64,000 nucleotides of DNA from Marinococcus luteus. GTDB lineage: Bacteria > Bacillota > Bacilli > Bacillales > Marinococcaceae. The stretch is taken from the NCBI RefSeq assembly GCF_900106595.1, contig NZ_FNNC01000006.1, forward strand, positions 1 to 64,000. Direction: 5' to 3'. How positions within the stretch are numbered: position 1 is the stretch's first letter; each line of letters starts with the position of its first letter. The notes beneath the pieces are model-generated. The model was not told where the DNA came from, did not search any database, and saw only the letters and a list, made by a program, of their open reading frames with translations. Shown piece after piece: positions 34,006 to 41,556 of this stretch. Both the position numbers and the translations under genes were made by a program.

Positions 34006-35019
34006 ATGATTCTAGTAACTGGCGGCGCAGGATATATAGGAAGCCATATTTGTGTAGAACTGTTGGAAGAAGGTCATGAGGTAGTGGTTATTGATAATTT
34101 TTCCAACAGCCGGCCTGTTTCTCTGGAACGGGTGGAAGGGATTACAGGAAAGAGTCTTGAATACTTCAGCGTGGATTTGCTGGATCGTGAAGGTATGGAG
34201 AGCATATTTGAACGATTTGATATCGAGGCAGTTATTCATCTCGCAGGGCTGAAGGCAGTGGGAGAGTCTGTGGAAATACCGCTTAAATACTATCATAACA
34301 ACATTACCGGTAGTATTATTCTGCTTGAAACAATGAAAAAATATAATGTGAAAAAGATGATTTTTTCGTCTTCGGCTACCGTGTATGGTACGCCAAAAAC
34401 AAATCCAATCACCGAAGACTTTGAGCTTCAGGCGACGAATCCCTATGGCAATTCAAAACTGATGATTGAAGATATTCTCCGGGATCTTTACGTGTCCGAT
34501 CACGAATGGAGTATTTCTATTCTCCGGTATTTTAACCCTATCGGTGCGCATCCAAGCGGTAGAATCGGAGAGTCTCCAAGCGGTATACCGAATAACCTGA
34601 TGCCATATATAACACAGGTAGCTGTAGGGAAGCTTCCGCAGCTGAACGTGTTTGGCGATGATTATCAGACAAAAGACGGCACAGGAGTACGGGACTACAT
34701 TCACGTTGTAGACCTTGCCAAGGGCCATCTAAGCGCTCTGTATAAATCGATGGAAGGCCCGGGAATTGGAGAGTTTAACCTTGGCACCGGCCAGGGCTAC
34801 AGTGTACTGGATTTGGTGGAGGCATTCGAAAAAGCATCCGGCAAAGAAGTTCCATATGAAATACGGGACCGGCGTCCGGGAGATATTGCAGTGTGTTATG
34901 CTGATCCGTCCAAGGCACGTAACGAACTGGGATGGACCGCTCAAAAAGGAGTGGAAGATATGTGTGAAGATTCCTGGCGCTGGATTAAACACAATCCCGA
35001 TGGTTATCCATCTATGTAA
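34006..35019 (+). CDS. galE: UDP-glucose 4-epimerase
   Basis: A 337-residue extended SDR epimerase. GGAGYIGSH is the NAD site, SSATVYG carries the catalytic Ser/Thr, and NPYGNSK holds the Tyr-x3-Lys pair; DYIHVVDLA and [13 protein letters not shown] are GalE hallmarks. It interconverts UDP-Glc and UDP-Gal, and some members UDP-GlcNAc and UDP-GalNAc, the sugar needed for Pel. galE commonly accompanies Gram-positive pel loci. GGAGGAG is seven bases before the ATG at 34006; the GTG three bases earlier is less well spaced. Confidence 0.9.
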   Translation: MILVTGGAGYIGSHICVELLEEGHEVVVIDNFSNSRPVSLERVEGITGKSLEYFSVDLLDREGMESIFERFDIEAVIHLAGLKAVGESVEIPLKYYHNNITGSIILLETMKKYNVKKMIFSSSATVYGTPKTNPITEDFELQATNPYGNSKLMIEDILRDLYVSDHEWSISILRYFNPIGAHPSGRIGESPSGIPNNLMPYITQVAVGKLPQLNVFGDDYQTKDGTGVRDYIHVVDLAKGHLSALYKSMEGPGIGEFNLGTGQGYSVLDLVEAFEKASGKEVPYEIRDRRPGDIAVCYADPSKARNELGWTAQKGVEDMCEDSWRWIKHNPDGYPSM

Positions 35020-35033
35020 ATGGTGTTGATTAA

Positions 35034-35063
35034 GAAAAAGCCTGTCTCTTCAGGCTTTTTTTT
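35034..35063 (+). terminator. Terminator of galE
   Basis: AAAAAGCCTG-TCTCTT-CAGGCTTTTTTTT, 15 bases after the stop codon. Confidence 0.85.
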
Positions 35064-35199
35064 GTATTTATTTCTAAAATTAATAAATATTTCTAAAAAA
35101 ATGTACTTTATATATATAAATATAGTTCTTATAGCACGGTACTTATTTATGAATAAGCAGTATAATAAAGGAAATAATAAATGCGTGTTCACTCATACA

Positions 35200-35219
35200 T
35201 ATGCCGGTCGACCGGCATA
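35200..35219. promoter_or_regulatory. Perfect 20-bp palindrome upstream of the LysM deacetylase
   Basis: TATGCCGGTCGACCGGCATA is GC-rich inside an AT-rich leader. It lies between a TATAAT box at 35161 and the ribosome binding site at 35231. It could be a dimeric-regulator operator or an RNA hairpin. Confidence 0.5.
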
Positions 35220-35242
35220 AATAAATAAATGGGGTGAGCAGG

Positions 35243-36634
35243 ATGGGTATGAAGTGGTTTAAAGCCGCAGTCCTTCTAGTATTTTTGCTTGTTACCTGTT
35301 TTTCGTTTCCGGTTCAGGCGGACGCTGCGAGTTCAAAGTATGTCGTGAAAGGAAATACTTCGAGCAAGGTGGTGGCGCTGACTTTTGATGACGGCTCGGA
35401 CGGCACTAACATTTCTAAAATCCTGCAGACGCTGTCGACCCACAATGTAAAAGCTACGTTCTTCTTGACAGGAACTGGAACGAAAGATCACCCGCAGTCT
35501 ATACGAAATATAGCGGCTGCCGGACACCAGCTTGGCAATCACTCCTACTCCCATCCTGATTTCACTACCATTTCCACTACTAAAATGAAAAAAGAATTAG
35601 CAGACACGGAAGCCCTGGTGAAAAGCACTACCGGGAAATCAACTAAGCCAATCTTTCGGGCTCCGTTCGGCGCTACGAATTCCACCGTGCTTAAAACGGT
35701 AGGAGATGCAGGCTATACGCATACACTGCACTGGAATATCGATACGATTGACTGGAGAGGGCTTTCAAAAACACAGGTATTGAATAAAGTAGTAAATAAT
35801 ATTGAACCGGGTTCGGTCGTATTAATGCACACAGGGGCAGGAGCGCCTGGCACACCGGCCGCACTGCCGGAAATGATTACAAAGCTGAAAGCGCAAGGGT
35901 ACAAATTTGTAACGGTCTCTGAACTTCTGCAAATGCAGGATTCGACGTCGGCCGGAGGAGCTTCTTATACCGTAAAATCGGGGGACACGCTGTACAGCAT
36001 TGCCAACCGGAACAATGTGAGCGTGACAGAGCTGAAAAAAGCCAACAGCATCCCAACGAGTTCGAACGTCATCAGGGTTGGCCAGGTACTGAAAATTCCG
36101 GGTAAAGGCACCACTGCTCCGCCTCCTGCTAATTCCGGATCATATACCGTAAAATCGGGAGATACGCTGTACAGCATTGCCAACCGCAATAATGTAAGCG
36201 TGACAGAACTGAAAAAAGCTAACAGCATCCCAACGAGTTCGAACGTCATCAGGGTTGGCCAGGTGCTGAAAATTCCGGGTAAAGGCACCACTGCTCCGCC
36301 TCCTGCTACTTCCGGATCATATACCGTAAAATCGGGAGATACGCTGTACAGCATTGCTAACCGCAATAATGTAAGCGTGACAGAGCTGAAAAAAGCTAAC
36401 AGTATTCCGACGAGTTCGAATGTCATCAGGGTTGGCCAGGTACTGAAAATTCCGGGTAAAGGCACCACCACTACCCCTCCGTCCTCTTCTACCACTTATA
36501 CCGTAAAATCGGGGGATACGTTGTACAGCATTGCTAGAGTAAACAGCACTACTGTCCAAAAAATCGCTGCAGACAACAATATTTCCAATACGAGTGTTAT
36601 CAGCGTCGGTCAGGTGTTAAGAATCGCTTCGTAA
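35243..36634 (+). CDS. Secreted polysaccharide deacetylase with four LysM repeats
   Basis: A ~463-residue exported protein: signal peptide (about 1-31, ending ADAAS), NodB-type CE4 deacetylase domain (about 40-235) and four LysM domains. CE4 motifs are intact: TFDDGSD (metal Asp), HSYSHPD (two His), RAPFGA, DTIDWRG and LMHTG. Such enzymes deacetylate peptidoglycan or chitin-like GlcNAc chains; LysM anchors them to the wall. The three first LysM units are nearly identical (VKSGDTLYSIANRNN), the fourth is diverged. GTG at 35234, ATG 35243 and ATG 35249 are possible starts; spacing from GGGGTGAG favours 35243. Confidence 0.85.
   Translation: MGMKWFKAAVLLVFLLVTCFSFPVQADAASSKYVVKGNTSSKVVALTFDDGSDGTNISKILQTLSTHNVKATFFLTGTGTKDHPQSIRNIAAAGHQLGNHSYSHPDFTTISTTKMKKELADTEALVKSTTGKSTKPIFRAPFGATNSTVLKTVGDAGYTHTLHWNIDTIDWRGLSKTQVLNKVVNNIEPGSVVLMHTGAGAPGTPAALPEMITKLKAQGYKFVTVSELLQMQDSTSAGGASYTVKSGDTLYSIANRNNVSVTELKKANSIPTSSNVIRVGQVLKIPGKGTTAPPPANSGSYTVKSGDTLYSIANRNNVSVTELKKANSIPTSSNVIRVGQVLKIPGKGTTAPPPATSGSYTVKSGDTLYSIANRNNVSVTELKKANSIPTSSNVIRVGQVLKIPGKGTTTTPPSSSTTYTVKSGDTLYSIARVNSTTVQKIAADNNISNTSVISVGQVLRIAS
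35966..36496 (+). repeat. Three tandem 177-bp LysM-coding repeats
   Basis: Units start at 35966, 36143 and 36320 with an exact 177-base period (59 codons) and very high nucleotide identity, including the Thr/Pro-rich linker. A diverged fourth unit starts at 36497. Such identity implies recent duplication or gene conversion. Confidence 0.9.
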
Positions 36635-36701
36635 GAAAAGGTTGAACGTAAGCCCTGTGCGGGTAAAGGTAATCAGACCGCAAGAAAAGGGAGGTTTTCT
36701 A

Positions 36702-36953
36702 ATGACCGAAATTACGTTCAAACCAGAAAAAGGCACACACACCACGAAAAGCAGCGATGGCCATAATATTCAGTACACGATCAACTTTGTGGAAAAAAAT
36801 AACGAACGCGCGGTACACGTCAATTACGAAACGAAGGACCGGCTCACTCCGCAGGCCGGAACAGTACTGTTTGAAATGGGAGAAACAAAGATAGAGCAAC
36901 GCGGAGTTGTTTTTAATTTAGATGGTACGCTTGAAAAGGGGGAAAATGAATAA
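36702..36953 (+). CDS. Small hypothetical protein
   Basis: An 83-residue soluble protein starting MTEITFKPEKG, preceded by AAGGGAGG seven bases before the ATG at 36702. Mixed charge and predicted beta-rich, with no motif I recognise. It follows the LysM deacetylase by 67 bases and has its own terminator, so it may be cotranscribed with it. Confidence 0.6.
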   Translation: MTEITFKPEKGTHTTKSSDGHNIQYTINFVEKNNERAVHVNYETKDRLTPQAGTVLFEMGETKIEQRGVVFNLDGTLEKGENE

Positions 36954-36980
36954 ACCGGCCGGAATGCCCCGGCCGGTTTT
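36952..36980 (+). terminator. Terminator after 36702 gene
   Basis: AAACCGGCCGG pairs with CCGGCCGGTTT around AATGCC, then a short T-run. It begins at the stop codon. Confidence 0.85.
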
Positions 36981-37050
36981 ATTTATGGAAAAAAGAGGAA
37001 TGTAAGCGGAATTTTTGGTATAATAACTTTTCAGAAAGGAGTAATGGCCT

Positions 37051-37335
37051 ATGATATTATTACTGATGCTTTCATTTAAGGCGGTTTTAGCCTTCGTTGC
37101 TGCTGTAAATATTCTTTTAGAGGCTTTTACTCCACAGCCGCTGCTGACCGGCTGGATGACAGGGATTCATGTGTGGAGCCTGCTTTATTTATTATACTTC
37201 AGCCTGCATAAGAATTTTGACGTTGAAGAAGGAAATGAACCGAATGGAAGCTACCGGTGGATTCTGCCTGCCCGGAAACGAAAAGAAAAGGTAGCAGACA
37301 TAGAAAATAAAAAAAGAAAGAAAAAATTATCATAA
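37051..37335 (+). CDS. Small membrane protein, unknown
   Basis: A 94-residue protein with two hydrophobic segments (about 2-24 and 36-54) and a strongly basic C-terminal tail (KRKEKVADIENKKRKKK), probably cytoplasmic. GAAAGGAG lies upstream of the ATG at 37051. Not assignable to a family from sequence alone. Its end overlaps the convergent CHAD gene by six bases. Confidence 0.6.
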   Translation: MILLLMLSFKAVLAFVAAVNILLEAFTPQPLLTGWMTGIHVWSLLYLLYFSLHKNFDVEEGNEPNGSYRWILPARKRKEKVADIENKKRKKKLS

Positions 37336-38532
37336 GCGTACAAGTTCTTTATGAAGTCTATAAATTTCCTCATTAAAAATACGTGAGAGGATTTGAACAC
37401 CGTTTTGAGAAAGGCGGGTTTTTACTTTTTTCTTATGAATTTCACGAAGCCAGTCGCGCCGGTCGTTAATATCACCAAGCAGAGGCTGCATTTGTTTGTA
37501 CAGTTCTTCGGAACGGTTCCCATCAAACTGGTATATACTGCTGGTGTATTTGTACAGATAACGCATCTCTTTCGTTTGCAGGCGTACGTCATGCAGGGCG
37601 GCGAGGGTCCGGGCGTGTGTCCAGCCATGACGGTCTTTAATGGATTCGTAGCGGCGAAAAGTTTTTCGATAGGTGCTTTCTTTTTTCTCCAGTCGATCTT
37701 TTAAGGGGAAAAATCTGCTGAACAGCGGTAGCTCGCTTTCAAGAAAGAAATGCCATTGCTTCATATGCGCGTCTTTAATCATTTCGGGGAGTTTTGTAAG
37801 GAGAGCTTGCTGATGCTTTTTTTGTTTGAGGTACTGGAGTCGTAAAACTGTTTTAAATACTTCTTCCTGCCGGGGATCCGTTGTCTGGTCTAGGAGCGAT
37901 TGAAAAGAAGAAATTATCACATCACTCTCTCTTAAAGGGGCAAGAAGGCGGTGGATACGCTTTAGCCGTGTGCGGACGTCATGGGAACGTGGAATGCCCA
38001 GAAAATCGATAAGCGCCTGAAGTCGGCGCCCGGTCACGCGCGCCTGATGAACGTCTTCGGTGTCTTCAAGAGTGAGAGCTTTCCTGCAGTAGGTGAAATG
38101 ATCGGAAAACAGCTGATCCAATGTGCTCTTCCAACGGTTTGTTTCTGCATGGGAGCTTTCTTCCCGACAGTCGAGACACAGATACGACTGGCCTGCGGGC
38201 AGCAACTCTTCTTTTTTTCTGCAGAGGGCGCAGGAGGCTGTATAGGTTTTCAGATAAAGATCACCCTCACTTTCATCCCATTCAAGCAGGGTCTCTTCCT
38301 CCCACTGCAGCGAGTGGCGGAAGGAGGCAGGAAGGAGCACGCGCCCGTCGGGGTCAACTTTTTTCTTGTAAAATACCCCTTCCGGCGGTATTGTATTAAA
38401 AGAAAAGTGCAAACATTTTTCAGAAGCCATGAGAGTGATAGTAATGGTTGAGTGCTTAGAGACATGATGCAGCCTGGCAGGCACAAAAAGGCGTCCTGTC
38501 TTGTCAAATGTTACCGGTGTCAGACTATACAT
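37330..38532 (-). CDS. AbrB/MraZ-like hairpins, zinc ribbon and CHAD domain fusion
   Basis: A 400-residue protein with an unusual layout. Residues 1-100 contain two swapped-hairpin-like units, FDKTGRLFVPARL (9-21) and VDPDGRVLLPASFRHSL (59-75), reminiscent of AbrB/MraZ DNA-binding halves. A CxxC..CxxC zinc ribbon follows (Cys101, 104, 119, 122). Residues ~130-400 are a CHAD domain (VHQARVTGRRLQAL with His162, then basic helices such as LRESDV and HDVRLQTKEMRYL). CHAD domains bind inorganic polyphosphate. The fusion suggests a polyphosphate-responsive DNA-binding protein; this is inference. Confidence 0.7.
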   Translation of the reverse strand: MYSLTPVTFDKTGRLFVPARLHHVSKHSTITITLMASEKCLHFSFNTIPPEGVFYKKKVDPDGRVLLPASFRHSLQWEEETLLEWDESEGDLYLKTYTASCALCRKKEELLPAGQSYLCLDCREESSHAETNRWKSTLDQLFSDHFTYCRKALTLEDTEDVHQARVTGRRLQALIDFLGIPRSHDVRTRLKRIHRLLAPLRESDVIISSFQSLLDQTTDPRQEEVFKTVLRLQYLKQKKHQQALLTKLPEMIKDAHMKQWHFFLESELPLFSRFFPLKDRLEKKESTYRKTFRRYESIKDRHGWTHARTLAALHDVRLQTKEMRYLYKYTSSIYQFDGNRSEELYKQMQPLLGDINDRRDWLREIHKKKVKTRLSQNGVQILSRIFNEEIYRLHKELVRL

Positions 38533-38640
38533 AGAAAGTCCTCCCCAAGGTGAGTGTTATCGTTGCTTTACCCGGTTCTTATTATTTTCATTCCTTTAAG
38601 CAAAGATGGCCCTTGACACTTCCCAGGACAAAAGTGTAAT

Positions 38641-38662
38641 ATTATCTTTAATTAAAGATAAT
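38641..38662. promoter_or_regulatory. Perfect 22-bp palindrome, probable MhqR-type operator
   Basis: TATCTTTAATTAAAGATA forms the core of a perfect inverted repeat just upstream of the MarR-type gene at 38684. It resembles the TATCT..AGATA operator of Bacillus MhqR and recurs at 39142. Confidence 0.65.
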
Positions 38663-38683
38663 TGAATTAAGGATATGGTAAGC

Positions 38684-39127
38684 ATGAGCAATCCTATGAG
38701 TGGGCAGGACCTCGCTTTAAAATCATTAGTCGTGTTATCAAGAGCCAATCACGCAGTAGAAGAAAAAATTCGGGAAGATATACGTGCGCATGGTTTGAAT
38801 CCTACTGAATTTGCTGTGCTCGAGCTTTTGTATCACAAAGGAGAACAGGCCATTCAACGCATCGGAGAAAAAATTCTGCTTTCGAGCGGAAGCATGACAT
38901 ACGTTATTGATAAACTCGAAAAGAAAAAATATCTTTTCCGGACCCGGTGTCCGGAAGACCGGAGAATTATTAATGTACGTATTACAGAGGAAGGATCTGC
39001 CCTGATGGATGAGATCTTCCCCCGTCACCAGGCAGCTATTCAGGAGATGTTCAGTGTACTTGATGACCAGGAAAAAGAAACATTTATAGCTATGCTGAAA
39101 AAATTAGGTCTTTCTCTCAAAAAATAA
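38684..39127 (+). CDS. mhqR: MarR family repressor, probable MhqR
   Basis: A 147-residue winged-helix MarR regulator (AIQRIGEKILLSSGSMTYVIDKLEKKKYLFR is the recognition region, and RCPEDRRIINVRIT the wing). It heads a cluster of quinone-detoxification-type genes and is flanked by two matching palindromes, as for MhqR of B. subtilis, which represses mhq genes until quinones or diamide-like electrophiles appear. It has two Cys-poor halves with Cys only in the wing. AAGGAT is ten bases before the ATG at 38684; the ATG at 38675 is too close. Autoregulation is expected. Confidence 0.75.
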   Translation: MSNPMSGQDLALKSLVVLSRANHAVEEKIREDIRAHGLNPTEFAVLELLYHKGEQAIQRIGEKILLSSGSMTYVIDKLEKKKYLFRTRCPEDRRIINVRITEEGSALMDEIFPRHQAAIQEMFSVLDDQEKETFIAMLKKLGLSLKK

Positions 39128-39141
39128 ATTTTTTTACGTTA

Positions 39142-39161
39142 ATATCTTGAATTAAAGATAT
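39142..39161. promoter_or_regulatory. Second MhqR-type operator palindrome
   Basis: ATATCTTGAATTAAAGATAT, an inverted repeat with one mismatched pair, lies between mhqR and the first VOC dioxygenase gene and matches the upstream palindrome in 15 of the 18 core positions. Confidence 0.6.
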
Positions 39162-39195
39162 ATGGTTTCAAAATAATGGTGAAGAGAGGATGAAT

Positions 39196-40119
39196 ATGAA
39201 GAAAAAAACTGCTGGTATTCATCACATTACGGCTATCGTAGAAAATCCAAAAGAAAATGTCGCCTTTTATTTAGAAGTACTTGGTTTAAGACTTGTTAAG
39301 AAAACCGTTAATTTTGATGACCCCGGCACGTATCATCTGTACTTTGGTGACAGTGAAGGTTCGCCGGGCACCATTATGACGTTTTTTCCATGGAGTCAGG
39401 CACGTAAAGGGCGCACCGGCAGCGGCCAGGTGGATACCACGGTATTCGCTGTCCCTACCGGGAGTCTTGCCTTCTGGAAAGAACGCCTCACGGCTTTCGG
39501 GGTGAAAGTAGAACAATTCGGAAGATACAACGAAGCGTATCTCCGCTTTCAGGATCCGCACGGTCTTCATTTAGAGCTGACGGAACGTCCGCTGAACAGG
39601 AACAGTTCTTCAACGGTACCTGAGGCTTACGCCATTCAGGGATTTGCCGGGGCGGTACTGAATTCCGGGGCGCCTCACCAGACAGCTGATCTTCTCGAGC
39701 AGGTGATGGGAATGAATTATGCAGGGCAGGAGGGGATGTATCTGCGTTTCCAGAGCGAAGCCTTTGTAGGTAATACCGTTGATATCAGTACAGCTCCCGT
39801 TCCAAGGGGAGAACTTGGGACAGGTACTGTACACCATATCGCTTTCCGGGCTCAGGACGACGCGGAGCAGCTCGAATGGCAGCAGCGTATAGCGGCCCAT
39901 GGCTACATGCCCACAGAAGTGAAGGACCGTGATTATTTCAAAGCCATTTATTTCCGGGAGCGCGGTGGCTTGTTGTTTGAGATTGCGACCGATCCGCCGG
40001 GGTTTACCCGGGACGAGCGGCTCGAACAGCTGGGGCAGGAATTGAAGCTGCCGGTATGGCTGGAGCCAAGGCGACAGCAGATTGAAGCGTCACTGGAACC
40101 GGTGTATGCATCAGAATAA
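39196..40119 (+). CDS. VOC family ring-cleaving dioxygenase (MhqO/MhqE-like)
   Basis: A 307-residue two-module vicinal-oxygen-chelate protein like the hydroquinone-specific dioxygenases MhqA/E/O. Metal-ligand candidates are the His pair in IHHITAI, the second-module His in GTVHHIAF and the Glu in LLFEIATDPPGF. It would open hydroquinone or related rings using Fe(II) and oxygen. GAGAGG is six bases before the ATG at 39196; the ATG at 39190 overlaps that site. It is followed by mhqD-like esterase after 12 bases. Confidence 0.8.
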   Translation: MKKKTAGIHHITAIVENPKENVAFYLEVLGLRLVKKTVNFDDPGTYHLYFGDSEGSPGTIMTFFPWSQARKGRTGSGQVDTTVFAVPTGSLAFWKERLTAFGVKVEQFGRYNEAYLRFQDPHGLHLELTERPLNRNSSSTVPEAYAIQGFAGAVLNSGAPHQTADLLEQVMGMNYAGQEGMYLRFQSEAFVGNTVDISTAPVPRGELGTGTVHHIAFRAQDDAEQLEWQQRIAAHGYMPTEVKDRDYFKAIYFRERGGLLFEIATDPPGFTRDERLEQLGQELKLPVWLEPRRQQIEASLEPVYASE

Positions 40120-40131
40120 AGGAGGATTACA

Positions 40132-40740
40132 GTGAAACACATTTTTCAACAGGGAACTGACCAGAACAAACCGACATTTATGCTTCTTCACGGAACAGGA
40201 GGCACGGAAAACGATCTATTACCGGTAGCGGGAATGATAGATGATTCCGCTTCGGTGCTTGGAGTGCGTGGAAATATTACGGAAAATGGCATGCCAAGAT
40301 TTTTTAAACGGCTGGCCGAAGGCGTGTTTGATGAAGAAGATTTAATGAAACAGACGGAAGAGCTGTATGGATTTATAGACACCGCTTCTGCAGAACATTC
40401 ATTTGACCGGAAAAACGTCGTGGCGGTTGGATATTCCAACGGCGCCAATATTGCTGCGAACCTGCTCTTTCATTACGAAGAGCCGGTGAAAGGGGCGGTG
40501 CTTTTTCATCCGATGGTGCCCCGCCGCGGTATACAGCTTCCGGATTTAACAGGTCTGCCTGTGTTTATTGGAGCGGGAAAAAATGACCCGATCTGCCGCC
40601 CGGAAGAAACAGAGGAATTGGCGAAAATGCTTGAAGCAGCAGGTGCTGAGGTCACCCTTCACTGGGAGGACGGCGGCCATCAGCTGACAAGAGAGGAAGT
40701 GGAACAGGCGGCTGCCTGGTATCAACGATCGGTGCTGTAA
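40132..40740 (+). CDS. mhqD: Carboxylesterase MhqD-like
   Basis: A 202-residue alpha/beta hydrolase of the phospholipase/carboxylesterase family. LLHGTGGTEND holds the oxyanion site, GYSNGANIA the nucleophile Ser, GKNDPICRPEE the Asp and GGHQLTREE the His. In Bacillus, MhqD is induced with MhqE by quinones; its natural substrate is not established. The GTG at 40132 follows AAGGAGG closely, and only 12 bases separate it from the dioxygenase gene, so they form an operon. Confidence 0.8.
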   Translation: MKHIFQQGTDQNKPTFMLLHGTGGTENDLLPVAGMIDDSASVLGVRGNITENGMPRFFKRLAEGVFDEEDLMKQTEELYGFIDTASAEHSFDRKNVVAVGYSNGANIAANLLFHYEEPVKGAVLFHPMVPRRGIQLPDLTGLPVFIGAGKNDPICRPEETEELAKMLEAAGAEVTLHWEDGGHQLTREEVEQAAAWYQRSVL

Positions 40741-40872
40741 CTGAATTGACTCTCGTGTGTGAATGGAGCACGCATCCTTATACCAGAAAACATGCAGGAT
40801 TAAAAGAAATGGTGGTGCACGAAAGTGGGACTATTTGATTTTTTGAAACAAAATACAAGGAGCGATGAAGCA

Positions 40873-41490
40873 ATGGAAAATGTAAAAGTAGCAGTTATTT
40901 ATTACAGCGCAACAGGCACAAACTACACAATGGGACAATGGGCCGTGGAAGGCGCAGAGGCAGCCGGGGCGGAAGCGAAGCTTGTCCGTGTTCCGGAGCT
41001 TGCACCTGACGAAGCGGTACATGGAAACCCGGCCTGGAAGCAGCACCTCGAAGATACCTCTCATATTCCGGAAGCGACACTTGCTGATCTGGAATGGGCA
41101 GATGCCTTTATATTCAGCATGCCGACGCGTTTTGGCAACCTGCCGGCACAGATGAAGCAGTTCATTGATACTACCGGCGGCCTGTGGATGAACGGGAAAC
41201 TGGTCAATAAAGTAGTGAGCGGCATGTCCTCCGCCCAGAACCCGCACGGCGGACAGGAAGCTACAGTGAAAAACCTGTATACGACGATGATGCACTGGGG
41301 CGCCATTATAGCTTCCCCGGGCTACACAGATCCAGTCACATTCGCTTCCGGCGGCAACCCATATGGCACGAGTGTAACGGTCGACCAGGAAGGCAACATG
41401 CAGGAAGATATTGAAGAAGCCGTCAAGCATCAGGCGAAGCGTACAGTGACAGTGGCTTCATGGGTGAAAAAAGGTATGGAGCAGCAGTAA
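40873..41490 (+). CDS. NAD(P)H:quinone oxidoreductase, WrbA-type flavodoxin fold
   Basis: A 205-residue flavoprotein starting MENVKVAVIYYSATGTNY, with the FMN phosphate loop SATGTNY, SMPTRFGNLPAQMKQFIDTTGGLW and SGMSSAQNPHGGQE, all WrbA hallmarks. It would reduce quinones by two electrons, avoiding redox cycling. The frame extends to GTG 40825, which would add a 16-residue tail (MGLFDFLK) with a weaker site; AAGGAG ten bases before the ATG at 40873 and the family's usual length favour the shorter form. 132 bases after mhqD, so it may have its own promoter. Confidence 0.8.
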   Translation: MENVKVAVIYYSATGTNYTMGQWAVEGAEAAGAEAKLVRVPELAPDEAVHGNPAWKQHLEDTSHIPEATLADLEWADAFIFSMPTRFGNLPAQMKQFIDTTGGLWMNGKLVNKVVSGMSSAQNPHGGQEATVKNLYTTMMHWGAIIASPGYTDPVTFASGGNPYGTSVTVDQEGNMQEDIEEAVKHQAKRTVTVASWVKKGMEQQ

Positions 41491-41492
41491 TT

Positions 41493-41516
41493 AAAAGGGG
41501 CGCACGCGCCCCTTTT
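41493..41516 (+). terminator. Terminator after WrbA-like gene
   Basis: AAAAGGGGCG and CGCCCCTTTT pair around a 4-base loop; the T-run is short, so some readthrough is possible. Confidence 0.7.
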
Positions 41517-41556
41517 ATGTGAAATCTAAAAAGGATTTGGAACAAAGGAGGAACAC

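Noticed and set aside
35965-36559. Long minus-strand repetitive frames opposite the LysM repeats; also considered as CRISPR-like repeats
   Set aside because: They are the antisense of the 177-base LysM units; period and coding explain them fully.
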